A DNA stretch of 64,000 bases from positions 806,001 through 870,000 of the forward strand of contig CALYLW010000055.1 of the NCBI GenBank assembly GCA_944989445.1, in the 5' to 3' direction. Under the pieces are notes generated by a model. The model ran no database searches, was not told where the DNA came from, and saw only the letters and a list, made by a program, of their open reading frames with translations. The DNA comes from Ampullaceana balthica (Eukaryota > Mollusca > Gastropoda > Lymnaeidae). Below, one piece after another: positions 34,301 to 45,883 of the stretch; within the stretch, counting starts at the first letter, position 1; each line of letters opens with the position of its first letter. The translations under genes and the position numbers were made by a program.

Positions 34301-35049
34301 AGGAAGAAAGTATATCTTTCATACGTGTCAAAAATCTTGTCCTTATTTTGTGTACAATAAATATATTGTGGTAGCTACAATAGGAGTTAGTACTTTAATT
34401 TAATCGATGAGATTCCCAGGAGAAAATTTGACGGTGGAGTATATAAGGACGCCTACAATTATGTAGTTCTACAATGAATGATATTACATTACACCATCCT
34501 TCAGCACGTAGTTCTACAATGAATGATATTACATTACACCATCCTAAAGCACGTTATATTATTTTATAGCGTTACATGACGCTAATACTGGTTTTTGTTG
34601 AATATACGCGTTTAGGGGGACGACCTGTTCAAAGCTAGGGTAACTGCGGCCAAATGTTACTGCTATTTAAAGGGGTTTTAGATTAACAGAGATTTCACAG
34701 TTCGAGAGGAATCTGGGCCTGAATGAAGATATGGTAGAAGGCTCAGATAATAATGAGGTCAAAATAAGTTATTCAAATCATCTATACTTTGAAGCACGTT
34801 TTCACCATTTGACATAATTTGGGCGTAATTCTAATGTCTTTTCAAAGAAGAAAATACCATGTTTCAACATTTAGGAAGCGAGAGCACCTAAAGTCTCACC
34901 CAAATGTGTTTCCGCATTCTCTAGTGCTTCCTGTAAACTGGAAATTTAGCCACAGCAAATGATATTTAAAATAAGGCTTGTCGCACATGCCACATTCCTA
35001 GTACAAACGGAAAATTCAAGGTTGTGCCAATAATCGTGTTATTGGTCTG
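34301..35049. other. No gene; one short tandem duplication
   Basis: At about 34461-34550 a 47-bp block (TAGTTCTACAATGAATGATA onward) occurs twice. The rest is unremarkable. Confidence 0.5.
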
Positions 35050-35182
35050 ATTATCAATCAGGTTATCAGTCAGGTTATCATTTAGACTATCATTCAGGTT
35101 GTAAGTCAGGTTTTCAGTCAGATTATCATTCTGGTTATAAGTCAGGTTATCAATCAGGTTATCAGTCAGGTAATCAGTGAAT
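35050..35182. repeat. Degenerate ~12-bp minisatellite
   Basis: Repeats of CAGGTTATCAGT with variants (AGACTATCATT, CAGGTTGTAAGT, CAGATTATCATT), about 11 copies. Confidence 0.88.
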
Positions 35183-35545
35183 CAACTGCTCATTAGATGA
35201 CGACCAGAAAACTTTGCCAGAGTCGAAAACAATGTTAAATACGGTTGACACTCAATGTTTAAAAAAAAGTTTTAATGTTTAAAAGACTAATATATCTGTC
35301 TAATAGATAACATCAAAGAGAAGCCAAGGCGACCTTTTCATACCTTTAGATCCGCCGCTGGAGTTATCTTTCTTCTTAACATTTTGGAACCTCCTTCTCG
35401 AAACTAATTCAACATTGTGAATCAATATTAATCAAATTTTGTCCAGTCATTCACGTTTGGATATAAGTTCTCCACACGACCCCTCGGGGAAATTTGGATC
35501 AGGTGCTCGCATCCCTTCTCTGAAACCATCATGCGGTGCCGAAGA

Positions 35546-35935
35546 TTCTCACTGCCTAGCTCTGGATGCTAAATATTCTCACTGCCTAGCTCTGGATTCT
35601 AAAGATTCTCACTGCCTAGCCCTGGATGCTAAATATTCTCACTGCCTAGCCCTGGATGCTAAAGATTCTCACTGACTAGCCCTGTATGCTAAAGATTCTC
35701 ACTGCCTAGCACTGGATGCTAAAGATTCTCACTGTCTAGCCCTGGATGCTAAAGATTCTCACTGCCTAGCTCTGGATGCTAAAGATTCTCACTGCCTAGC
35801 TATGGATGCTAAAGATTCTCACTGCCTAGCTCTGGATGCTAAAGACTCTCACTGCCTAGCTCTGGATGCTAAAGATTCTCACTGCCTAGCCCTGGATGCT
35901 AAAGATTCTCACAGTCTAGCCATGGATGCCGAATA
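35546..35935. repeat. 30-bp minisatellite
   Basis: Thirteen copies in strict 30-bp register of a unit beginning GATTCTCACTGCCTAGCTCT and ending GGATGCTAAA. Variants are AAATATTC, CTCTGG/CCCTGG and one TGACTAGC. It generates a spurious plus-strand frame (SHCLALDAKD). Confidence 0.95.
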
Positions 35936-37167
35936 TTTTCGAAACGTGTGACGTTTTCATTTCGTGATCTCATCGCCACCTATTCAAAAGCCTCAAGACA
36001 CACACACAGCTCCAACGCCTTTAATACTATCTTATTTGTACTGAATCTTTCCGTTATCCTGAACTCAGTTTTTTGTCTACATAGTCGAGCATTTCAATAG
36101 TACGATGTCTCGTAAAATATTTTCTATGCGGCTATTTTATGTATTATTGATCAACGGCTCCACCTCTTCCACAATCTTAGGCTAAATCTGACGTCACCAC
36201 TTTGTCACACCTATCAGTCAAGCGAGTTGTTGAGCATCGGAGAAGTAACGTATCGATATTACGAATATTTGCTGTCGGTTTTTTAAAGAAAGATGTCTCC
36301 CACCAACCTATATAAAAATAAAAAGCTTTGCCATGAAGTCATAATCTGAAGACACGATGTTTGCTGCCTTTAAAGCATAATTAAGATCGTATGAAAGTTA
36401 ACTTTGTACACTGGCATTTTAACGTGTCCCTTTATGTGAGGTTGTTCCACTCAAGTTCAAACACCTTATCATCGATTACGATATCGATCGGGTCCACAAG
36501 CATGGGAAATCCTGTTGATAAGAGCCGGCCATACCGGATTCTGCTCCAGTCTCTCTCCACCATCCCAGTTTTTTCCTACTGCATGACAGGAAATATTCAA
36601 TGGCTGATTAATTGCTCTGTAATCCTTTTATCTAGTCGGTCACTAGGTGTGTTTGTCCTGGGCCTGATAGATCAAAGTGCAGGGAATCATTTGTTGTAAA
36701 CAGCGGGTGGGGAGTGTACGTTCTGCAGCAATAATTATCATTGGTATGTATACTAGGTCGGTGGTGTTATTGAAGCGGACTTGACCTATGGCGGGAATAT
36801 TGTATAAAAAAAAACATGTATCAGTGTTGAATGCAAGTCTTGAGTATTTGAGATTAATTCATGGCCACTGCAATTTTGTAAAGTTTTGTATTAGTTATGA
36901 AGAAGTATTTATAGTACGTTTTATGCGAGGGTTATGCAAACTATTGGTAGTATTGGGCTAACAAGTTATAGAACGATCATATTAGACAAATAATTGAAGT
37001 GAATTATAAAATTCTTTTCCCTGTTCAGAGTGATTCCCCTGTTCCAAACAGTTCCGACCAATACTTTTTATAAATTTATAAATATTATAGTACCAAAATT
37101 TGTCATCACACAAAACCAAAATGACGATAACACGGTCAATGTGACTCTTCAAAAACCAATTATTGTT
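35936..37167. other. No gene supported
   Basis: A 102-codon plus-strand frame at 36391-36699 has no recognisable family and no context that supports it. The rest is AT-rich. Confidence 0.35.
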
Positions 37168-37884
37168 GCACTTTGAATGACCAGACGCGGCACTTTGAAT
37201 GACCAGACGCGGCACTTTGAATGACCAGACGCGGCACTTTGAATGACCAGACGCGGCACTTTGAATGACCAGACGCGGCACTTTGAATGACCAGACGCGG
37301 CACTTTGAATGACCAGACGCGGCACTTTGAATGACCAGACGCGGCACTTTGAATGACCAGACGCGGCACTTTGAATGACCAGACGCGGCACTTTGAATGA
37401 CCAGACGCGGCACTTTGAATGACCAGACGCGGCACTTTGAATGACCAGACGCGGCACTTTGAATGACCAGACGCGGCACTTTGAATGACCAGACGCGGCA
37501 CTTTGAATGACCAGACGCGGCACTTTGAATGACCAGACGCGGCACTTTGAATGACCAGACGCGGCACTTTGAATGACCAGACGCGGCACTTTGAATGACC
37601 AGACGCGGCACTTTGAATGACCAGACGCGGCACTTTGAATGACCAGACGCGGCACTTTGAATGACCAGACGCGGCACTTTGAATGACCAGACGCGGCACT
37701 TTGAATGACCAGACGCGGCACTTTGAATGACCAGACGCGGCACTTTGAATGACCAGACGCGGCACTTTGAATGACCAGACGCGGCACTTTGAATGACCAG
37801 ACGCGGCACTTTGAATGACCAGACGCGGCACTTTGAATGACCAGACGCGGCACTTTGAATGACCAGACGCGGCACTTTGAATGA
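37168..37884. repeat. 22-bp minisatellite, apparently perfect copies
   Basis: About 32.6 head-to-tail copies of a 22-bp unit that begins GGCACTTTGAATGACCAGAC. I see no base difference between copies. Because 22 is not a multiple of three, all three minus-strand frames cycle through the same 22-residue peptide (contains RVWSFKVPRLVIQSAASG) without stops. This gives three overlapping long frames of up to 397 codons. These are repeat artefacts. Confidence 0.97.
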
Positions 37885-39080
37885 ATAAATAAATGTTGAT
37901 CTTTTCCATATGAAGACACGTAGCCATCGAAGTAACTTGCGAGAAATATGAGGGAGGTATAACATATTGTACCTGTAGAGTTTGCAGAGTATACTGAAAC
38001 GCAGAGACAGAAAGAGGAGTACAGAAAGAACAACGAGAGCTGGATAAAAAGTGTGAATTGTGTGTGTGTGTGTGTGTGTATGTGTGTTTGTGCCAGAGAG
38101 AAAGAGGGAGAGAGAGAGAGAGAGAGGGGGGGATAGAGAGAAAGAGAGAGAGAGAGTGACAGACAGAATGGCCAAGAAGTTACCACCCAGCTGACACCTC
38201 CCCCCAATATATTTCTAATTTGACGGTCCACGGCTCACGAACGATCCGGGCTCGTCTCTGTAACTCCATTTGGTGGCTTCTGTTTCCCTCGTCCAACTCC
38301 CATCATCATTACAATGATCGTCTGCTGGGAAACAATGGCTACCCGGTGTCAGTAGCGTACTACAAGAGTTTTTACATGCTATTATTTATAATGTATAAAA
38401 TATTTTTTGGATAAAAGTCAAAAACGGAATATTTACGAAATAAATTTAGCCCTAAGTATGAAACAATAATAAAGTTGTATCGAATTTGTACTCTTTTTGT
38501 TATAAAGAGTGTTGTAACAACCTAAATTCCATATAATTGGGGAAGGGGCACCCCCTGTATTACTGGAAGAAAGGACTGCGATGTTGGAAATGCCCTCTTT
38601 GTTTCAACTCTTTCGCTTTTTTCCCTGTTGTGCTCTTCCCTTTAGGGACTCTATTCTCAAATGTTCTATGTTTCGTCATTAGCCGACAGTTCCACTGCTA
38701 ACTGCTTGTGAAGTCTTGACATTGGAAAAACAGAAGATGGAATAATTTATGAAATAAATAAAAACATGATAAGATAAATCCGTGGAATAATAAATATGGA
38801 ATGTTGGAGATGACAAATCCTTAGAGCTTGAAAGACGTAAAAAAATGGCCGACATACGAACCAATGGCCTACTTCAGTTTAAAGGGACATTACTCGTGAC
38901 GTGATGTTCTTAATAACGTCTCCAAACAACTGGCTAAGTGGCAGGAGTTATTTCCCTTCTATGATAAATCAATGAATTATTTATGTAGCAGGTTCCTAAG
39001 AATCTTAATCCACAAAAACACATCGTGTTTTTTTATCTTCTTCATAGCTATGAAAATATTTTAAACTGAAGCACTTTTAT

Positions 39081-39083
<3 letters not shown>
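37885..39083. other. No gene; microsatellites
   Basis: A TG repeat lies at about 38056-38090 and a GA-rich tract at about 38096-38165. No other feature is recognised. Confidence 0.6.
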
Positions 39084-39135
<52 letters not shown>

Positions 39136-39144
39136 ATATATATA

Positions 39145-39185
<41 letters not shown>
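39083..39185. repeat. AT dinucleotide microsatellite
   Basis: About 100 bp of TA repeats with two TTATTATA/TATTATAT interruptions. Confidence 0.97.
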
Positions 39186-39188
<3 letters not shown>

Positions 39189-39285
39189 GCTAGTAGTACT
39201 TGGACGTAACGCATTTAGAGGGCGGAGATATGTACAGAATCGTTAAATAAAGTAAAGGGGGTGAGACTGCAATCAGGCTTTTAAA

Positions 39286-39606
39286 TAGGTAAATTTATAA
39301 TATAAAAAAACAGGGTATTAGTAGGCCTAACAAGACGTAACACAACAGCGAACGTTTCGGCAAAGAGCCTTCCTCAACGGACAAATAGTACACACATGAA
39401 ACGAATAACACGAAATAATAATTAAAAAACACTTAGCTGCAGTGAAATCCAAGCAGTCCAGTAGGGATCCCTACTGGACTGCTTCGTTTCATGTGTGAAC
39501 TAATTGTCCGTTGAGGAAGGCTCTTTGCCGAAACGTTCGCTGTTGTGTTACGCCTTGTCAGGCCTATTAATACCCTTTTTAAAAAAAAATATTATAAATT
39601 TACCTA
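39286..39606. mobile_element. Large inverted repeat, Penelope-like terminal sequence
   Basis: Left arm 39286-39405 and right arm 39483-39606 are inverted copies (about 120 bp, roughly 90% identical). Each carries AACAGCGAACGTTTCGGCAA, AGAGCCTTCCTCAACGG and the AGGTAAATTTATAATAT end. Between them sits a perfect 34-bp palindrome at 39451-39484 centred on GGGATCCC. On the plus strand of the right arm, TTGAGGA, a GGC/GCC hairpin and GAAAC occur in the order of a hammerhead ribozyme core (39511-39534). GAGGAAGGCT...GCCGAAACG-type sequence is familiar from Penelope-like elements, but this attribution is inference. No coding sequence. Confidence 0.6.
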
Positions 39607-39827
39607 GAATCGTTAAAGAATGCTTAGAAGCAGCACGTTATTTTAAAGAAACAATTGTTTATCAATAATTTCATCAATAATTAAAAGTTTACTTCTAGTG
39701 AACGGTGGAATACCAAACTTCAACCCAGTTAAAGATTTTAAGATATCGGAAGAGAACAAATAAGTGCAGAGAAACAGGGCAAAGATGGTTAGTGTACTCA
39801 TATTAAATAAATCTCAGCCAAGATAAT

Positions 39828-40006
39828 CAGTGGCAGGACCGGATTTAGACTTGATGGGGCCCTAAGCTGTTTTGAGATATGGGGGCCCTTTTGAAGTCCA
39901 GATATTCTATGTCAGTGCCACATATGAAAAAAAATTCCGGGGGCTCCCAAGAAGGCCCTAAGGTATACATTGTTTAGCAAATATGGAAAATCCAGCACTA
40001 TCACTG
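39828..40006. mobile_element. Possible hAT-like MITE
   Basis: The left end CAGTGGCAGGACCGGATTTA and the right end, inverted, CAGTGATAGTGCTGGATTTT match at 14 of 20 positions. The interior has GATGGGGCCCTAAG and GGGGGCCCTT blocks. The flanking 8-mers do not match, so the boundaries are uncertain. Confidence 0.45.
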
Positions 40007-40329
40007 GTAAATTGTTATTGTCAAAACATCGTGTCTGAATATTGAACCAAAACTAACTGTAGTTAAACATATCAGATTTAGCATCAACCGTCTATCTTAG
40101 AAATATCTCGTGACTTAAACCTGGGGAGGTGTCATGGTGTCATATGGTCAATTTATAGAGTACGATGACGTCATCACCTCATTGACGACTCCCTGGTGAC
40201 GCAGCGAACAAGCGATTCTCTGGGGCCGATGGTTGTAATGGACGGCTATTTTCAGGTTTTATATTGAGCCGTGACGATGAACTTCAAGAACTCTTCTAAT
40301 GGACTGTCGGGTCGTGGGCTGGTCAAGAT

Positions 40330-40508
40330 CAGGGGTCAGCAACCTTTTGAGACTGAAGAGCCAAAAATTAATATTTACAAAATGCCCCGGTTTTTAAAGA
40401 GCCACTAACACGTGTTTTTAAAATAAAATAAAATGATTATTAATATTTGCGCATGGAACTGGAGAGCCGCATCTTAACACCGAAAGAGCCGCAGGTTACT
40501 GACTCCTG
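40330..40508. mobile_element. hAT-like MITE, 179 bp
   Basis: Starts CAGGGGTCAGCAACC and ends GGTTACTGACTCCTG, inverted with two mismatches. The interior has GAGCCAAAA, AGAGCCACTAA and GAGAGCCGCATC blocks typical of such short hAT derivatives. The flanks GTCAAGAT and GTCTAGAA agree at 6 of 8. Confidence 0.8.
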
Positions 40509-40930
40509 GTCTAGAAGAGACCAGTTATGTTGTTTGGGATTGCATTAATCAGAATATGGCGTTAGCTTTCGATGTTACGTTAATTCTTAAGCGAGAGGAT
40601 ATTTTTAAGCAAAGTCAATAGAAGATTGTTTTAAAACGAAATTTAAACAAGTAAATTCTCCGTAGCTTCTCGAAAGGTAGCAATCGAAAGTTGTTTGCTA
40701 TAAAGGACGTCAGGCCACTGCCAACCATTTATGAATCGCTTGTTTACAGTAAAATTAAATTTATATATGTTTTTGTTCTTGAATTTAGCTTACAGTTTTA
40801 CTCGACTTACTACCAATAAGATTAGCCCTTGGATACAAATCTCATCTATATCAAATACAGGCTTCTTTGTATCGTTCAAGAAATAAACAACAAGGCGACA
40901 ACCGAGTTGAGCAAAGCGAAGACTTATCAC
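40509..40930. other. No gene seen
   Basis: AT-rich sequence with no recognisable feature. Confidence 0.4.
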
Positions 40931-41145
40931 CGCACCAGTCCCTTCGAGCGGACCTAAGGCTGGGGTCCCACACTCTTATACAGACATCCTTCTAGTCGAT
41001 GGAGAAATTAGATTTGATGGTGGGTTAACTCATACCGCACCAGTCCCTTCGAGCGGACCTAAGGCTGGGGTCCCACACTCTTATACAGACATCCTTCTAG
41101 TCGATGGAGAAATTAGATTTGATGGTGGATTAACTCATACCGCTC
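40931..41145. repeat. 105-bp direct duplication
   Basis: Two nearly identical tandem copies (40931-41035 and 41036-41140), each starting CGCACCAGTCCCTTCGAGCG. A few bases of a third, diverged copy follow (CGCTCCAGCCC). One difference is GGTGGGTTAA against GGTGGATTAA. Confidence 0.93.
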
Positions 41146-41582
41146 CAGCCCTTCCCTTTAGCTCCCTAAAATCCCATTCACGCTAGCCATTAGCACGGAC
41201 CGCAGAGCCGAGATTCAACATCTGACCACTCGGCCTGACCCTCATGCAACTTGGGAGCTTTTAAAAAAAAGTAGATGGACATTTGAAAAGGGCCTTTTTT
41301 AAGTCAAAACAAAAAGAAGCAGACCTGTTTTTGGAGCAAATAAATATGTTAACCTACAAAATAAGCATTACAAATTAAAGCTAGAGTAATGGCAAACTCA
41401 TGAGCTTGGATTTATCGCCTCCTGAAACCTACGAATGACGCTAGCCATTTAATATGTTGAGGGTTAATTCAATGTTTAGTTCCACATCACTTAGTGCTGG
41501 CATCTGAAAAGTACCCCTGGACTGCATGCTATAGGCCTTGTCATAATATGGCGGAAATCTATTATTAGAAATATACGGGTCT
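41146..41582. other. No gene seen
   Basis: Nothing recognised. Confidence 0.4.
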
Positions 41583-41805
41583 TTTACTTTTCTTATCTTA
41601 TCTTATCTTATCTTATCTATACAGACGCTCCTTCTATGCAGAAGATAATTGCGTCCACAGACCATGACAGAGGATCTGTTGGCAATTTAAGTGAAGCAGC
41701 GTTCACAGGCCACGGCTTTGTGGGTTCAACGCATTACCCAGCCGCCTAGCTAGTGTTAGGTACCCATTCGGAGCTGGGTGACTCAGGGACGCCCTAGGCC
41801 CCGTG
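41583..41805 (-). mobile_element. tRNA-derived SINE, copy 3 (5'-truncated)
   Basis: On the minus strand it ends in the GATAA repeat (TTATC repeats at 41590-41619 on the plus strand). The body matches copy 2: CTTCTATGCAGAAGATAATT, AGGCCACGGCTTTGTGGGTT, ACCCATTCGGAGCTGGGTGA. The tRNA-like head with both Pol III boxes is missing beyond about 41805, as in a 5'-truncated retroposition product. Confidence 0.9.
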
Positions 41806-42234
41806 GACGAATTTCATAAAAATTTAATAAAAGATACGACTCAATATGTTAATGTAGGTATATTGAGAAGGAGGTATCATACCAGCTATGTGTTAATTAT
41901 TCGTTAATTTAAGACAACTTATTGGACTTGAACAAGAAAAAAAAAGTTTCGTAATTTTACTATGCTAACAATTTTGAGAACTTATTGATTTGTCTGTATT
42001 TATGCTTCAAAACATTGTGCCGCTAAAATGTAATCTAAAAATAGAGCATTACTCAATGAGTTATGACGTTTTCCGGTTTTAGAAATGACAAGCCCTATTT
42101 GCTATTTCTTCTTGTTTGTGTGTGTGTGTGTGTTTTTAAACCTCTAAATGTTTTCTGTTTGTTTATCCGCAATCGGCATCTTGCCGACAGGTTTGTTAAT
42201 CTGAATATCAATTACAGGGTTTTTCTCTGGGTAC
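41806..42234. other. No gene; short TG repeat
   Basis: A TGTGTG tract lies at about 42116-42133. No other feature. Confidence 0.4.
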
Positions 42235-42360
42235 CTTATATCGTACCATTAGAGTCTGTGACAAACGTGTGAGTCGTGGTAACGAACAACAGACACGATA
42301 TATCTTATCATTAGAGTCTGTGACAAACGTGTTAGTCGTGGTAACAACAGACACGATTAA
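42235..42360. repeat. About 60-bp tandem duplication
   Basis: The block ATTAGAGTCTGTGACAAACG, followed by GTGAGTCGTGGTAAC and AACAGACACGAT, occurs twice. The second copy lacks the CGA of the first. Confidence 0.9.
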
Positions 42361-43919
42361 TTTTCATGGGGCAATGGACTGATGCAGAGTTGTGTACAGA
42401 GATAACACAGAAACAATGACGTAATATTTTATCAATGAACGTGTGTAATCATCAGCTGACAGGTGATCCTTCTATTTCCCTCTTGTTATGAGTATCGTCC
42501 GGGACCATCTCTGTTGTGGGATCTAAACATGATTTCACCAATGAGCTTTGTCACAGTGACGATGTATTATTGTGCTGTTATTTCTAAAGACCGTAAAATT
42601 ATTGACGGAATTTGTAAATCATAGACTTTCTCTCTCGGTCTCTTTATTTGTCTTTCTGTCTGTCCATACGCCCATACATATACCCGAGTAATGGCTGTCA
42701 ATCATTCTGTCATTGTCACGTTCTTTATGTCTTTGCCATTCTCTCTCTCTCTCTCACTCTCTCTCACTCTCTCTCTCCTCTCTCTCTCTCTCACTCACTC
42801 ACTCTACGACACACTCTCCTCTCTTTCTCACTCCTTCCCTCAATAGCATTTAAATTCCATCCCTTATACTGGGACCACCCCCTTGTAACAAGCATAATCT
42901 TATCTTCTACTCCTAGTGAGAATGAAATTAAGTCATATTAAGAAAAGAGAGATAAGCCAGCCAAAATCTCCTGGCTTGCTGTGTTTGTTGTGGCCCTCAA
43001 TTCCCGCCATGTTGTAATCCACCATTGCTTTATTACGTTCATCTATCGATCCCAGATTTCATTTCATGTTCAGGAGATTGGTTTCCGTCCGAGACTTTAT
43101 GTCCATTGAGTCCTCTCCCTTGATACAACTCTAAGGAACCAATGAAATAAAAAGAACGGAGCTCCGACTTGGCACATGCAAATAGCTCAGGTCAGACGTA
43201 GAGCAAATTTGGACTGGCTTTAAAAACCCCCAAAAGAAAACGTCTGCAGATGATGACATCTTTATTAAACGATATTAACTTTCTACTGCATCGGGATGTC
43301 TTGATGCCATATTTTATTGACACATAGTCGAAATATTGGACACACACACACACACACACACAAACAGCTAGACATTAAGGTGAATGGATGCATGCGTCAT
43401 ATGTTAGTGGGTTTTTGTGATGGAAAAAAATGTATGATAACAGCTAAAACGGAGAATAACTTCTCCCAAATCTCAACAAAAACCATGACACATTCATGTG
43501 GAATTCATGTTCTCTTAAATTTCGATAAAGTCTACAGAGAGAAAAATGATAATTACAGTTGCACAATAACTGTAGAATTTACGTTAGACATTATTCGTCA
43601 ATTAACAAACTTATAAATATAATCTACACACAAATAACTCCAAACATTTGTCGTTCCTTAAAATATTATTTATTTCCTCTATTCTTTATCCGTGTAAGTT
43701 TTTTCATCTGTCCCCCACAATATCATCTCTATTTCTGGAGGTCCAAGGGAGATGATCGTCTTCCTGTCTTACAAAAGATTCTGCCTTCTGCTTAATTAAA
43801 ACAGCGGTTTGTGAGCGGAATAAGCCGCACATCGGCCAATAAACCCAGTTCCTGGCGACCAAAGCTCGGGGCATTTGGAGGTACAAAAACTCGGCCACAT
43901 TTAGTTTTAAATTTTAAAA
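42361..43919. other. No gene; CT and CA microsatellites
   Basis: A CT-rich microsatellite lies at about 42739-42812 and a CA repeat at 43338-43363. Open frames at 43317-43616 and 43559-43795 show no family signal. Confidence 0.45.
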
Positions 43920-44260
43920 ACAATCCGGAAATTAAAGAAATAGCTTTAGAAAGGAGGAACAGAGGAAAGAGAGAGGTATAAGAAGGAAGGGGGGGGGGCA
44001 AAAAATATGGTTAGAAGAAGAAATGAGGGTCAGAGAAAATGGAGAGTTATAAGAAGAAAGGAGGGACCGAGCAATATGGGTAGAAGAGGAAAAGATGGAC
44101 AGAGCAAGGAATTGTGGGAGAAGAAGAAAGGAGTGGCAACGTAGGCATTAAGGGAGCAGAGGGAAAGGGGGGGGGGCAGAGCATGGAATAGGTGAGGAAG
44201 AGGGAAGTGGGGAAAGAGTAAGGAATAGAAGAGGGAATACTTCAGGTTGGGAGTAAGGAA
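43920..44260. repeat. Polypurine tract with degenerate repeats
   Basis: About 340 bp strongly G+A-biased on the plus strand. It contains repeated motifs such as GTATAAGAAGGAAGG, GAGTTATAAGAAGAAAGGAG and GGACCGAGCAATATGGGTAG and two long G runs (about 43990, 44168). The minus-strand open frame over it is low-complexity. Confidence 0.75.
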
Positions 44261-45114
44261 TATTTGTTTGGAGTGGTTGAAAAGCCCTGCCGTGTCAATT
44301 TTAAATCTAATAATAAAAGCGTATGTAAATATCTCATTGCATGTTACTTTCTTCTCTTTATGAAACTGCGACAGCTCTACTAGGTACCATGACTTATGTT
44401 GGGACAAAAGATAATTTCGGCTTTGAAACAAATCCTCTTTAATGTTAGGACGCAGAAACCCAACAATAAGTCAAAGTCTATAATTTACATTTTAATTGTA
44501 ATGGAATTCTTTCTTCACTGGCCGCATACTTTAAAATATATGGCGCTGATGGTGGTGTGAATTGTTAAATTAAAAAGGAATTGGTAAACCCGATGTAGCG
44601 GTACAAGTGTTGTGAGTAATGTTCAGAGAATTGAGATCGCTCATTAGTTTTTCTAAGTCCTGATTTTCTCAGTCATAAAACAAAAGAAACAGCAACAGAG
44701 GCAGGAAGTTTTTCAAATGTCATCGGTTTAAAATCAAATGCTGGAACTGCATTATCAGCACTGCATCGCCTAGGCAACAGACCCTTGGAGGAAACGGACA
44801 ATTGATTCCATTTCTTCTTTATTGTGGCATGCTTAATACAGTTTGTTTTGTGTCGGTACGATGTTAGGGAGAATGGTGCGGCGTGAGAGAGAAGTGAGGG
44901 AGAGCAAGTGAAATGTAGCGGCAGCGCTTGGAATATGGAGAGTCAATATTTTCACTTAATTTCTCTTTGCCGGGTCGGTCGAAGTTTAGGAGGGTAAGTG
45001 TGTGTGTGTGGTGGGGGGGGGGATTGAACACGGCAGCGTGAGAGCTGATGTTTCAATGAATAGATCGCTACAGAAAATGTCTTGATGACTTTCAAAGTGT
45101 ACAACGGTATAAGA
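44261..45114. other. No gene seen
   Basis: No feature recognised. A TG/G run is near 44998-45022. Confidence 0.4.
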
Positions 45115-45297
45115 CATGGCAGGCTAAGAGACAGTTAGGACAGGCTAAGAGACAGTTAAGACAGGCTATGAGACAGTTAAGACATGCTAAGAGACAGTTA
45201 AGACTTGCTAAGAGACAGTTAAGAAACTCTAAGAGACAGTTAAGACAGGCTAAGAGACAGTGAAGACATGCTAAGAGACAGTTAAGAGACAGCTAAG
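45115..45297. repeat. 21-bp minisatellite
   Basis: About 8.5 copies of AGGCTAAGAGACAGTTAAGA plus C, with variants ATGCTA, TTGCTA and ACTCTA. Confidence 0.93.
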
Positions 45298-45883
45298 GTG
45301 AAACATCTGAAAGAATAGTTACAGATATTTACATATGTTAATAATAAAACGTTAAAAGAGAAGTTAAATAAAAGTAAAATGAAAAGTTGAACGAAAATTT
45401 GAATGAAGTTGAATAAACAGATGAATTTGGTGGAAGGCTGTTAACGTGAAATCCTTAAATATAACTTAGTCAAAGGATTTTTTTTTAAAGTCAAGCCAAT
45501 GAAAAGATAAATAAATGGCTGAAAGGACGAAGAAATGGACCGAGTGGAGAGTAGGAGGAAAGATCAACACTTTGAAGCGCAAAGAGAAGGGAAGTTGGAT
45601 AAACAAATGATGGATGAAAGACGGCGATGTGTTTGATAAGTATATCGTTTCCTTTATTGACGTTAGAGTTGACTTGATTGTTTTTAAGTGATTGCCTTTG
45701 AAAAAGCACGCGCTCTGCGGCTCCGCGGCTCCGCCTTGTATCAAAGAGAAGTCAGACTTCTCACCATTGAAATAACTTGTGCAAACCATTCACTGAACCA
45801 GTTAACATTGCCATCCGTAAGTCTCGCAATAATGCAGTATAAACTAGATCTCATTACAACATTTCTCAGTCTCATCTTCATGT
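45298..45883. other. No gene seen
   Basis: Short overlapping open frames on both strands (45466-45789 minus, 45688-45966 plus) have no support. Confidence 0.4.

Noticed and set aside
36391..36699. 102-codon plus-strand open frame
   Set aside because: No recognisable protein family on either strand and no gene context.
36982..38231. Three overlapping minus-strand open frames up to 397 codons
   Set aside because: Produced by the 22-bp repeat, which is open in every minus frame. Flanking parts are microsatellite or AT-rich.
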